Assembly (NCBI GenBank): GCA_030062745.1
Contig: CP099842.1
Location: 25,019,822-25,083,821, forward strand
Direction: 5' to 3'
Length of the DNA: 64,000 bases
From: Capitulum mitella
Lineage: Eukaryota; Arthropoda; Thecostraca; Pollicipedomorpha; Pollicipedidae
Shown: piece after piece, positions 1-11,229 of the stretch
Layout: each line of letters begins with the position of its first letter
Numbering within the stretch: the stretch's first letter is position 1
The notes under the pieces: generated by a model
The model's input: the letters and a program-made list of their open reading frames with translations, nothing else
Told to the model about the DNA's origin: nothing
Databases searched by the model: none
Made by a program: the position numbers and the translations under genes

Positions 1-1
1 T

Positions 2-100
2 TCTGGGACGTACACCGTCTCTCAGTCGCCATCCTACGCGGCATGGTTCGTGCAGCGAATGATGCAGTTGTGGCAACAGGAACAGAATCATCCATCGTAG
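2..100 (+). CDS. possible C-terminal exon of a gene running in from the left (weak)
   Basis: From base 2 one frame is open for 32 codons to a TAG at 98-100. The peptide is rich in S, Q and aromatic residues and ends FVQRMMQLWQQEQNHPS, which looks more like a protein tail than most short open frames here. Nothing upstream is available. No poly(A) signal was seen in the next 250 bases before the satellite begins. A second frame is also open from base 1 to a TAG near 112-114, so chance is a real alternative. No family is recognised. Confidence 0.2.
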   Translation, partial: SGTYTVSQSPSYAAWFVQRMMQLWQQEQNHPS

Positions 101-1622
101 GCGCTTTTCTTTAGCCTAAGCACAAAGAAAACGATAACCTAAATTTAGTAGAGACAATTTCGGATGTATGCTGATCAGCGCACCCCTCAAGACAAATTTG
201 GCTGATGCACAGGTAATAACGCAGACCGCAATCATCTTGCAGAACAGAAGAATTCACTCGCAAGCCTCGAATGCTGGCGAGAGGCCCGAACACCAACAGC
301 CACGGGTACACTTTCTTACTTACCTTCATATCCCATTCCCCTGACATTCAGTTAAGTATGAGCTTCACAACGCGCTCAGCAACGGCAGACTGATGACGCG
401 TAACGGCAGACTGATGACGCGTAACGGAGGGCCAATGACGTATCACGGCAGGCTGATGACGCGTCACGGCAGACTGATGACGCATAATCCAGACTGATGA
501 GGCGTAACGGCAGGCTGATGACGCAGTAACGCCAGACTGATGACGCGTAACGGCAGACTGGTGACGCGCAACGGCAGACTGATGACGCATGACGGCAGGC
601 TGATGACGCGTAACGGCAGGCTGATGACGCATGGCGGCAGACTGATGACGCGTAACGGCAAGCAGCTGAGGCGTAACGGCAGGCTGATGACGCATGAAGG
701 CAGACTGATGACGCGTAACGGCAGACTGATGACGCGTGAGGGCAGATTGGTGACGCATGAAGGCAGACTGATGACTCGTAACGACAGACTGATGAAGCAT
801 GACGGCAGACTGATGACGCGTAATGGCAGACGGATGACGCGTAACGTCAGGCCGATGACGCATGACGGCAGACTGGTGACGCGTAACGGCAGACTGATGA
901 CACCTGACAACAGACTGGTGACGGGTAACGTCAGACTGATGACGCATGACGGCAGATTGGTGACGCGTAGCGGCAGACTGATGACACCTGACAACAGACT
1001 GGTGACGGGTAACGTCAGACTGATGACGCATGACGGCAGACTGGTGACGCGTAACAGCAGACTGATGACGCCTGACAGCAGACTGGTGACGCGTAACGGC
1101 AGGCTGATGACGCATAACGGCAGACTGATGACGCATGACGGCAGACTGGTAACGCGTGAAGGCAGGCCGATGACGCATCACGGCAGACTGGTGACGCGTA
1201 ACGTCAGACTGATGACGAATGAGAGCAGACTTGTGACGCGTAGCGGCAGACTGATGACGCACGACGGCAGACTGATGACGCGTAACGGTAGGCTGATGGC
1301 GCGTGAAGGCAGACTGATGACGCATGACGGCAGGCTGATGACGCATGACGGCAGACTGATGACGCGTAACGGCAGGCTGATGACGCATGAAGGCAGACTG
1401 ATGACGCATAACGGCAGGCTGATGACGCATGACGGCAGACTGATGACGCGTAACGACAGGCTGATGACGCGTGACGGCAGACTGGTGACGCATGAAGGCA
1501 GTCTGATGACGCATGACGGCAGACTGGTGACGGGTAACAACCGACTGATGACGCATGAAGGCAGACTGGTGACGCGTAACAGCAGACTGATGACGCTTAG
1601 CTGCAGGGCTGATGACGCCTGA

Positions 1623-2030
1623 CGGCAGGCTGATGACGCATGAAGAAAGACTGATGACTCCTGACAGCAGACTGGTGACGCGTAATGGCAGACTAATGAC
1701 GCATGACGGCAGTGATGACGCGTAACGGCAGGCTGATGACGCGTGAGGGCAGACTGGTGACGCGCAACGGCAGACTGATGACGCGTAACGGCAGGCTGAT
1801 GACGCGTGAGGGCAGACTGGTGACGCATGACGGCAGACTCGTGACGCGTAACGGCAGACTGATGACGCGTAACGGCAGACTGATGACGGGTAACGTCAGG
1901 CCGATGACGCCTGACGGCAGGCTGATGACGCATAAAGAAAGACTGATGACGCCTGACAGCAGACTGGTGACGCGTAATGGCAGACTGATGACGCATGACG
2001 GCAGTGATGACGCGTAACGGCAGGCTGATG
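1623..2030. repeat. 14-unit tandem duplication inside the satellite
   Basis: The block beginning near 1623 recurs about 292 bp later. It carries the same rare variants: an AAGAAAGACTG unit at 1641 and 1933, a TAATGGC unit, and the same 2-bp shortened unit (GCAGTGATG instead of GCAGACTGATG) at 1709 and 2001. The 292-bp spacing is 14 units minus the 2 lost bases. Sharing both the rare substitutions and the deletion shows that the duplication came after the deletion. Confidence 0.85.
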
Positions 2031-3935
2031 ACGCGTGAGGGCAGACTGGTGACGCATGACGGCAGACTGGTGACGCGTAACGGCAGACTGATGACGCGTA
2101 ACGTCAGGCCGATGACGCATAACGGCAGACTGGTGACGCGTAACGGCAGACTGATGACGCCTGACGACAGACTGATGACGCGTAACGTCAGGCCAAAGAC
2201 ACATGACGGCAGACTGGTGACGCGTAACAGCAGACTGATGACGCATGACAGCAGACTCGTGACGCGTAACGGCAGACTGATGACGGATGACAGCATACTG
2301 ATGACGCGTAACGGAGGGCCAATGACGCATGGCGGAAGACTGGTGACGCCTAACGGCAGACTGATGACGCGTAACCACAGGCTGATGACGCATGAGGGCA
2401 GACTGATGACGTGTAACGGCAGACTGATCACGCGTAACGGCAGACCAATGACGCGTAACGGCAGACTGATGACGCATGACGCCAGACTGACGACGCGTAA
2501 CGGCAGGCTAATGACGCGTAACGGGAGACTGATGACGCATGACGCCAGACTGATGACGCGTAACGGCAGACTGATGACGCATAACGGCAGACTGATGACG
2601 CATGACGGCAGACTGGTGACGCGTGAAGGCAGGCCGATGACGCATCACGGCAGACTGGTGACGCGTAACGGCAGACTGATGACGCATGACAGCAGACTTG
2701 TCACGCGTAACGGCAGACTGATGACGCATGACGGCAGACTGATGACGCGTAACGGTAGGCTGATGACGCGTGAAGGCAGACTGATGACGCATGACGGCAG
2801 ACTGATGACGCGTTACGGCAGACTGATGACGCGTAACGGCAGACTGATGACGCATGACGGCAGACTGGCGACGCGTAACGGCAGACTGATGACGCGTGAG
2901 GGCAGACTGATGACGCGTAACTACAGGCTGAGACGCGTGACGGCAGACTGGTGACGCCTAAGGGCAGGCTGATGACGCATGAAGGCAGACTGATGACGCC
3001 TGACAACAGACTGGTGACGGGTAACGTCAGACTGATGACGCATGACGCCAGACTGATGACGCGTAACAGCAGGCTGATGACGCCTGACAGCAGACTGGTG
3101 ACGCGTAACGGCAGACTGGTGACGCGTAACGGCAGACTGATGACGCATGACGGCAGACTGGTAACGCGTAACGAGAGGTTGATGACGCATGAAGGCAGAC
3201 TGATGACGCGTAACAGCAGACTGATGACGCTTAGCTGCAAGCTGATGACGCCTGACGGCAGGCTGATGACGCATGAAGGCAGACTGATGACGCCTGACAG
3301 CAGGACTGGTGACGCGTAATGGCAGACTGATGACGCATGACGGCAGAGTGATGACGCGTAACGGCAGGCTGATGACGCGTGAGGGCAGACTGGTGACGCA
3401 TGACGGCAGACTGGTGACGCGTAGCGGCAGACTGATGACGCGTAACGTCAGGCCGATGACGCATGACGGCAGACTGGTGACGCGTAACGGCAGACTGATT
3501 ACGCCTGACGACAGACTGATGACGCGTAACGTCAGGCCAAAGACGCATGACATCAGACTTGTGACGCGTAACGACAGACTGATGACGCATGACGGCAGAC
3601 TGCTGACGCGTAACGGGAGGTTGATGACACATGAAGGCAGACTGATGACGCATGACGGCATACTGATGACGCGTAACCGGAGGGCCAATGACGCATGACG
3701 GAAGACTGGTGACGCGTAACGGCAGACTAATGACGCGTAACCGCAGGCTGATGACGCATGAGGGCAGACTAATGACGCGTAACGGCAGACTGATCACGCG
3801 TAACGGCAGACTAATGACGCGTAACGGCAGACTGATGACGCATGACGCCAGACTGACGACTCGTAACGGCAGGCTGATGACACGTAACGGGAGACTGATG
3901 ACGCATGACGCCAGACTGATGACGCGTAACTGATG
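1917..3935. repeat. 64-unit (about 1.34 kb) segmental duplication inside the satellite
   Basis: Rare-variant landmarks recur at near-constant offset. TAATGGCAGACTGATG lies at 1975 and 3317 (offset 1342). AACGTCAGGCCAAAGAC lies at 2184 and 3528 (1344, which is 64 units). GCCAGACTGACGAC lies at 2481 and 3847 (1366, one extra unit plus 1 base). CTTAGCTGCA at 1596 and 3230 is offset 1634, exactly 1342 plus the 292 bp of the neighbouring local duplication. Order and spacing together support one large block copy, followed by local expansion on the left copy only. Confidence 0.8.
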
Positions 3936-4565
3936 ACGCATGACGGTAGACTGATGACGCGTAACGGCAGACTGATGACGCATGACGGCAGACTGGTGAC
4001 GCGTAACGGCAGACTGATGACGCCTGACAGACTGGCGACGCGTAACGGCGGACTGATGACGCATGGCGCCAGACTGACGACGCGTAACGGCAGGCTGATG
4101 ACGCCTGACAGCAGACTGGTGACGCGTAATGGCAGACTGATGACGCGTAACGTCAGGCCGATGACGCATGTCGGCAGACTGGTGACGGGTAACGGCAGAC
4201 TGATGACGCATGACGACAGACTGATGACGCGTAACGGCAGGCCGATGACGCATGACGGCAGACTGGTGACGCGTAACGGCCAGACTGATGACGCATGACA
4301 GCAGACTTGTGACGCGTAACGGCAGACTGATGACGCATGACGGCAGACTGCTGACGCGTAACGGGAAGTTGATGACACATGAAGGCAGACTGATGACGCG
4401 TAACGGCAGGCTGGTGACGCGTGAAGGCAGGCCGATGACGCATGACGGCAGACTGGTGACGCGTAACGGCAAACTGATGACGCATGACAGCAGACTGGTG
4501 ACGCGTAACGGCAGACTGATGACGCGTAACGGCAGACTGATGACGCGTAACGGCAGGCCGATGAG

Positions 4566-6469
4566 TCAGTCCGAACCCAATTTTTTTAGTCCCAGAGAGA
4601 CCTTATGGGATCAACAATTAAAATCAATGGCAGATCTGTTATCCGGGTGATGGTGATTTGGGCTCTGCAAAATCTTCGAAATGTCTGTTCAGGCTGGTAC
4701 CGCTCGCACTATGAAGTCGTATTTGTTCCCCGATGGACACCATGATCACATTTGGAACAATAAGCAAAGCCTCATTTATAATAACTCAATAGCTTCTATT
4801 ATAAACTAGGTTGTTTTCTGGTGAAGACAGATGAATGCTTAAGAATGCCAGCCCAGATAGAATCTGGTGACGACTTCGCTCATTTCTTTGGCAATATCTT
4901 ATTTCTTGTGTGTACGATATTCAGCGAACGTTCAAGACGGCTACACCAGAGCTGACACATAGCCCGTCCTCGTCTGCACCACCACGCAGCCAAGGCGCCA
5001 TACCACCACCAAACCCTCCCGTCGGCCCGGCCCGACCCCAGCTCCGGTCAGGCCACCGTCGGCGGCAGCCGTACGACATGCTAACAACACGAGCGGAACT
5101 AGGTGCCAAAGACGCGGACACACAAAGCTCTGGATACTGAACCGTGTCTCAAGTTTTCTTCACTAACACAACAGCACCTTAGAGGGAATCAGATGTTGGA
5201 CGCAGCACTAAAACACTGCGGAGAGATCGGAGTACTCAAATGCTTTTTCATCTCGAAATATATATATTTCTTGCCTCAACGTCTGACCACGTGACCGACC
5301 ATGGTGTTATAGGCTTCTGTTCGTAACATTCAATAGTCATCACTCGATTATTTTTGTCAGTCGTTATGTCAGTGGTATGCCAATTTATTGCCAAGAATGT
5401 TGTTAAGCTTACTATTCCTGTACCTCTGACTGCAAGAACTCCAACAAGTTTAATTTTGTCCCGTTGATCTGACCTTTCCTCAACACTACCATTCAGATGT
5501 CTACTTAATTAGTTTTTCTGTGTGACCTGCAGACCTGTTCGGCTATTCTCTACCGCATTTTTGTTTTTCCTGCGTGATACAAAAGAAAGATTTATGCTGG
5601 TAAATGACAGAATATTCCGCGGGTAGTATTTCGCACCCAGGGTGATTTGGCACCCTTCAGGTGTTGGTCGAGCGCTCCAAACACTTGAGAATTTAACTTA
5701 CGAAATGCACGGTTGCACGGATGTACGGATTTATTTGCGACATGGGAAAAACGCATACGAATCCTTTATGAATCCACCAGGATTTGAACCGAGGCCATTA
5801 CCAACAAAAAAAAAATCAAAATTGGGGTCCAACGTCTCAGCGAACAGAAATCGCCATTTATAACCGCTGGATATCCCTGCCGCCTACCGACCAACAAACT
5901 TGATTATTACACGTAAGGATTGAAATACAACGCAGGAGCTTGAAATGAGGTTTCAGTGCCACCCTTCCCTCCCGCATACTTCGTCTGCTCTCACAGTCCA
6001 GTGTTCCACATTGTGTGTCAGAAACGCTCTAAATTGCCTTTTAGGCAGTTAACCAGCTGATTGCTAGTTTCAGCTGGAACTGCGAACGAATTGCTATTGG
6101 TCACAATATAAATCAGCACAGGGTTTCCATAAACGCTAATCTTGTCTGTCATGTAAAGTTCACATAATTGCCGACGGTGATCCCAAAGCGGTGTCGTACA
6201 GAGGGGTAGTCCTATCCAATCATATCACTCTCTCTAGTACGGCCGGGCAGTCCGTAATGCGGTTTGAGCGGTCACATATCATACTCACTCCTCTCCAATG
6301 GCTGCATCTGTCATTGAAAGGTCATCCGTGACATTAGTGTAATGGACGGCAGAAGCAGAGGTGCGGGAAGGCTGCAGGCAAATGTCCGACATGTTTTCAG
6401 TTTAGCATTAGGGCTACAGATTTACACGGGAAGAAACAGTTATATGTTGGAGCAGTGTCATTTCGTTGT
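4566..6469. other. unassigned stretch between satellite and palindrome
   Basis: Apart from the weak exon candidate at 4923-5140, I see no recognisable gene, RNA or mobile element. It is moderately AT-rich with a GC-rich patch at 4960-5090. There is a short A-run near 5808, beside a Pol III B-box-like word on the minus strand that has no matching A box. Confidence 0.5.
4923..5140 (+). CDS. possible proline-rich terminal exon (weak)
   Basis: A pyrimidine-rich stretch ending TATTCAG (to about 4922) is followed by a frame open to a TGA at 5138-5140. The peptide is Ser/Pro/Arg-rich (for example IPPPNPPVGPARPQLRSG). The frame lies over a local GC-rich patch, unlike its AT-rich surroundings. No conserved domain is recognised. 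The composition is typical of disordered tails, but GC-rich chance frames look the same, so this is only a candidate. Confidence 0.2.
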
Positions 6470-6969
6470 CGTTTATCTCCAGGTTAGTTTATGTGATTTC
6501 GACTTTTTCGGATAACACTGAAGGAAGATCGACCTCGATAAAAATCAGACCTTATATTTCAGACGATTTCGCTCGTCCTTGGACACCGATCGAGTACAGG
6601 GTCACAGACAAGCAAACACAGGTGCAAGAATTCGAAAAAATGCGCTCAGTCCCGCGGAACATTAATTGTGGCTAACTTTAAACAAAAGACACATGACCTA
6701 AAGATGCGGTATCCATATTGGTCTAGTCGAAATCCCTACCAAATTGCAAACCGAAGTTTTACATGTTCTGCTCGCTTCATCGATCGCTGTAACCTATACT
6801 ACACTTTACACATATTGATACAATCGTTCGTTTTAAAATAAACCTATGTTTTACATTCACCTCGTCTTATCGTTTGCTATCAGTTAAAGATATGTCGTGC
6901 CTATTTGCCTTACCTGGTCGTTCGCTATACCCCAGAACCACGCATCATATGGCCGCGCTGCCTAATCAT

Positions 6970-7051
6970 CCGCTATAACGTTATATGAAACATATATACT
7001 AATATACAATCCGCTATAACGTCATATGAAACATATATACTAATATACAAT
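6970..7051 (+). repeat. 41-bp tandem duplication in the palindrome spacer
   Basis: Two adjacent 41-bp copies beginning CCGCTATAACG and ending in the AT-rich ATATACTAATATACAAT differ at one position (GTTATATG versus GTCATATG). They sit in the spacer of the 6470-7705 palindrome. Near identity makes this younger than the divergence between the palindrome arms. Confidence 0.9.
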
Positions 7052-7054
7052 CCG

Positions 7055-7215
7055 TCGTGTGTAACATTAATTACCGCTGTTCTTTAACGGAAGAGACACG
7101 ACCTGAAATTACGCTTCATGTGTCCTCGACATACACTGCAAAATAAAGGTGCTGCATTTTAAATTTGTCCGTTCAATCGTTCGCTATTATGTAGAATGTT
7201 TTACATGTTTACTTT
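7055..7215 (+). repeat. diverged third partial copy of the palindrome arm
   Basis: Within the spacer, the run from CATTAATTACCG through a word resembling AAGAGACACGACCTGAAAT to CGTTCGCTATTATG and TTTTACATG follows the same order of words as the left arm from ATTAATTGTGG (6661) to TTTTACATTC (6848). It is shorter and more diverged. It suggests the element arose from repeated duplication of one motif block. Confidence 0.5.
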
Positions 7216-7705
7216 CTCTAATCTCGCGCCACAGCCTGGTTCTGGAGTACAGCGAACTATCAGATTAGACAAATACGAACGATATACCTTTAACTGATAG
7301 CAAACGATAAGACGAGGCGAATGTAGCGCACAGGTTTAATTTAAAGCGAACGATTGTACCAGTATGTGTAAAATGTTGTATAGGTTACAGCGATCAATGA
7401 AGCGAGCAGAACATGTAAAACGTAGGTTTGCAATTTGGTAGGGATTTCGACTAGACCAGTATGAACAGAGCATTTTTAGGTCATGACTCTTTTGTTTAAA
7501 GTTAGCCACAATTAATATTCCGCGGGACTGAGCGCATTTTTTCGAATTCTTGCACTTGTGTTTGCTTGTCTGTGACCCTGTTCTCGACGAGTGTCCAAGG
7601 ACGAGCAAAGTCGTCCGAAATATATGGCCTAATTTTTTATCGAAATTGACCTTCCTTCAGTGTTATCCGAAAAGTAGAAATCACGGAAAGAAACAGATAA
7701 AAAGT

Positions 7706-9885
7706 AACTAGCCGCTTGGCCACACAACTCTGAAAACGTCCTGCCGTCACTGTAGTGTGAGACATGTGTTTTTGGAAACTGTCTTCATGCACGAGGCACT
7801 TTTTAGTGGCGACGAAACTTTCTAGAAAGTTCCGTCCGGTAATAAATTTGTCGTTCGGTGATCCACAAAAAACATCTCGATTTAGAAAAGGAAACGGAAT
7901 AAAATATTTTTCATAATAATGAAATCTAAGTTCAGTGACAATTCTCACCCCATAACGGCCGCCCTGGAAGTGCGAAAACACGCAAAACAGAGGCCCGCAT
8001 CAACAGCGCTTTGCATTTATTTCACGACTACGCGCCTGGAACTTACCAGAAAGCATCGAGAATAGTCAAACCATTTTCGTTGGACGTTCGCAAAACATTG
8101 CGGCGCCTCCAAACCCGCACGTTCTCAAGAAATGTGTCCTCGAAACACGCCTGAAACTAAGGAAAAATAAAATGATGAGATATTCTCTCTCGCCACAGTC
8201 GCAGTTGCATCAGATTTCAGAGACATTCGACACAGGCTGCCCGCTGGTTGCACGCTGTGGGCGAGTTGGTTTTCTACCAAACAGCCCCGCTGAAAAATAT
8301 GCGATAAAAGCCCAAGCGCCGACGTTTCGTCACGGAGTTTGAGCGTGTTGACGAGTACATCGACAGCGTAAATGCACGTTGCACTTTGAGAGTACGTTCA
8401 CTCACTCACGTTCATTTCCCCAAGGCTTACCAAGATCACTTGAGTAACGAACTTGGAAAGTGTCAGCGTTTCCATTCCATTCTGCGTCACCAGATAAGTT
8501 ATCTCCATTCGAACGGAGGAAGGTGTCCTAGAAAGAACCGACGCTTATTTTACTATCGGGCGTTCAGTCACGTGTCATTTTAGAAACACCAAGCACGGAG
8601 GACAATTTGAAACCACACGGAAAGCATCGCTTAAAATTCTTCTACATTTGGGACCAAAAACAGTCGATATAAGCTCATGACATTGTGCTTCGGTACCACT
8701 GCTACTGAACATTTGAGGCAACAAAGGGATGCCAGCTTGAAGTGTCGACTGCTATCCCTAAATCCTTTTTATCGACAATCACTTTGACCGGCGGTTTGCT
8801 GGGGAGAGGCATCAGACGCCATCATCTTTTCTCTGCCGCATAACTGTGTAAGCAAACTGTGCGGCATCATCAAATTTTCAGTACTCCTTGGTTCATCAAC
8901 TGTGCGCATTTTGATGAAAGTGTTTTGCCGAGGTTATTTAGGGTCCTTGCAGTATTATGTCATAAGGACAACGGTCAATTTAACGATTTCACTTTCCCTT
9001 TTTAGTTTGTTTTATTTTTATTCATGAACTGGCCATGCAACATAGCCGGTGATGTATAATATGCGTTATTATGTCGTGTCAGTTCAATGCAGACCACCAA
9101 TGACCTCCTGCAAGATGATCATACGTCAAATCTGCGAAGCTGCCATTTATCAAGTATAGAGTCAGTTTACGTCGTGAAGCCAGCTGTGACATCTATTTAA
9201 GGGCTTTCTGATGCAAACACGAGTGAGTATCTACAAACATTTGATTGCGTTTGATGATTTAGGAGTTCTTTGTGTTAGGATAAGAGACCGAATCGGGCAT
9301 TGGCCGTCCGAAACAATCAGACCGCTAACTGGATATGGCCCAATTGTCAGTCACTGACTTAAGAAGAAAGATCGATCTTTGATCAAAAGAAAGCAAAGTC
9401 GGCGCATTCCTGACGAGTTTTCCGTTCCAAAACACTCACGGGATATTACTTCGCATTATGGCTGCTAGAAAACGACCGCGACGCGTTGGAGGAATCGTCA
9501 CTTGCCAAGCTGCACTCTGGATGATTTAAAGTAACAAGTAAATGACCAAAAACCGTCTGACGTTAAATGCCAGCTGCCATTCTTGATCGCTGTATTTCTT
9601 TTCGCCTGCTCGATGATTAACCTTTTGCTTTATTCCAGGAGTAACAATCCTTTCGTACCCATAAATTGCACTCCAAGCATACGCTCACACTGGTACTGAA
9701 CTGCTCAATACGTTGAGCCTATTCACCGTTTCTTGACCACATTTTCCGGATCATTTCAGATAGGTGACTGCGAAGATGTCTGGACATATGAGAAAACACC
9801 AGATGAAAATGGCATCGTTATTCACAGCTCTTTTTTAATGTATAAACTGGGCACTGTACATGTACCTAAACATTAGGGGTGCACC
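7706..9885. other. unassigned AT-rich stretch
   Basis: No gene, RNA or repeat could be supported. Open frames are short and without recognisable motifs. Confidence 0.5.
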
Positions 9886-9889
9886 CAGC

Positions 9890-10410
9890 ATTTTCCTAAA
9901 GGGGCATATGAGAAGGGGAAGGGGGCTAGGTTGAGAGGACTCTTTAGAGGGCCACCTCTACAGGTCCGCAGGGTCCCTCTACCTACCGACAGAGGGTCCC
10001 TTTACAGGCTAACAGGTCCATTTATGGGCCTTTCTACAGGTACAGCCGGCAGTAGGGGTTCCTTTAGACCCAGTATGAGGCTATCTAAAGTCCCGTGGGC
10101 GTGCCCTTTACAGGCTAGCATGTCCCCATTCTAGACCAACAGGTCACCCTTTCCAGGTCTGAAGGGGCCCTTTAGAGGACGGCAGGGGTCCCATCCGTGG
10201 GCAAGCTCTGCACGGGCCAGCATGGACCCTCTGTGGACCGGCCGGAAAGCCCTAAATCCAGCATAAGACCCATTTCTAGGGCCCCTTACAAGCCGGCAGC
10301 AGGCCTGTCTTCAGGCCCGTAGGCAGGCCCTTCACGGACCGGCAGGGGTCTTCTCACAAGCCAGAGGAGGTCTCCTTTACATGCCAGCAGCAGCCCATGC
10401 TGCCTTAGCC
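9890..10410. repeat. degenerate minisatellite, unit about 21-24 bp
   Basis: The stretch is built of strongly decayed units resembling GGTCCCTTTACAGGCCGGCA, for example near 9993, 10107, 10168 and 10326. Phrases such as CCCTTTACAGGCTA and GGACCGGCAGGGGTC recur. Unit length drifts, so the array is old. It contains no convincing gene. Confidence 0.8.
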
Positions 10411-11229
10411 ACCAAAGGAGCCTTAGCTAGTAAGTAGCCTCTTAATGCGAAAGGCAATGCAAAGTCGACAAGAAATCCCTCCGCGATACGCAAGCAAGGA
10501 CACTTTCTAGTCCATATCGGGAGCCCTGAGCGCTGCGCGCAGAGGGTTCCCGGATGTAAGACGAAGGAACCTCCTCCATGCAGGGTGAGGAGGGGGCTGC
10601 AGCCAGCTAATCCCCCGGGAGCGGCTCTTCCTTAACATTTGTAAGTTCATGTCACGTGAGAAGAGTGGCATAGCAGGACAGTCTTCTTGCCAAAAATAAT
10701 AAGCAGGCTCACCAGTCTTGCTTCGGGTTTTTCGTTGTTTCACTTAATGGTCAGAAACCGTTCTGGCTTTATACCGATTTATTCCAACGCGCCGTGGTCG
10801 TTTTTTTGAGGAGTCACAATGCGAACTGACATTTTCGTCGGTGTTTTGAAATGAAGGGATTGCCAAAAACCGTTGTGGTCGCTTTCTTTTGATCAAAGAT
10901 CAACCTTTCATCTTCTTGAGGTGTTTGGCAGTTTTGCGAAATCCAAAATAGTCTGGTTGTTTGGTACGACCAACGGCCGGTTTCAGCCTTTGGTCCTGAC
11001 ATATGCATCATATGAAGCATGTTTAAAAATAACACGCAACTGATCTTTTAGTACCGTATGACCTGAATATGTGCCCCAAACACGGGCTGCTGGAGCCATT
11101 GGGTGAAATCGTATGACCCCATCACCACAGCAAATGGAAAGTAACGGAATATCCCAACTGCAGGCAGGGGCGGATCCAAGACGGGGGGATGGGCTCATAC
11201 TCAAAAATGGCTCCGAAAGGGCCCATATG
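10411..11229. other. unassigned stretch between two decayed minisatellites
   Basis: Nothing recognisable was found. Composition is mixed and open frames are short. Confidence 0.5.

Larger units (their letters stand above)
378..4565. repeat. 21-bp satellite array, about 200 units, with higher-order structure
   Basis: The array is continuous tandem repetition of a 21-bp unit whose core is CAGACTGATGACGCGTAAC followed by GG. About 4.19 kb divided by 21 gives roughly 200 units. Common variants replace CGTAAC with CATGAC, CCTGAC or CGTGAG, CTGATG with CTGGTG, and AACGGC with AACGTC. The unit length is a multiple of three and the consensus lacks stops in one plus frame (GRLMTRN per unit) and in all three minus frames (VTRHQSA, LRVISLP and YASSVCR per unit). 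The long open frames here are therefore a by-product of the repeat and are not called as genes. CpG is well kept in most units. The array starts and stops abruptly at unique sequence. Confidence 0.98.
6470..7705. repeat. large imperfect palindrome (foldback-like element), arms about 470 bp
   Basis: The left arm (about 6470-6945) and right arm (about 7235-7705) are reverse complements along their whole length at high identity by eye, with a spacer of about 290 bp. Matching landmarks include TCGGATAACACTGAAGGAAG (left) against CTTCCTTCAGTGTTATCCGA (right), the CCGCGG-containing word near 6654 and 7522, and CTCGTCTTATCGTTTGCTAT (left) against ATAGCAAACGATAAGACGAG (right). No transposase frame is present. 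The structure suits a Foldback-type or long-TIR non-autonomous DNA element, or an inverted local duplication. I could not identify a clear target-site duplication. Confidence 0.9.

Noticed and set aside
348-1556. Long minus-strand and plus-strand frames in the 21-bp array (heptapeptide repeats)
   Set aside because: They follow from a 21-bp unit lacking stops in four frames. They begin, end and shift wherever units carry indels, and no flanking gene signals exist.
4990-5010. GCCATACCACC resembling the 5' part of 5S rRNA
   Set aside because: Only about 11 bases match and the following sequence does not continue as 5S rRNA.
5770-5800. Box-B-like GGTTCAAATCC on the minus strand near 5785, suggesting a tRNA or SINE
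   Set aside because: No box A at the right distance, no cloverleaf, and the A/T run lies on the wrong side for a simple SINE tail.
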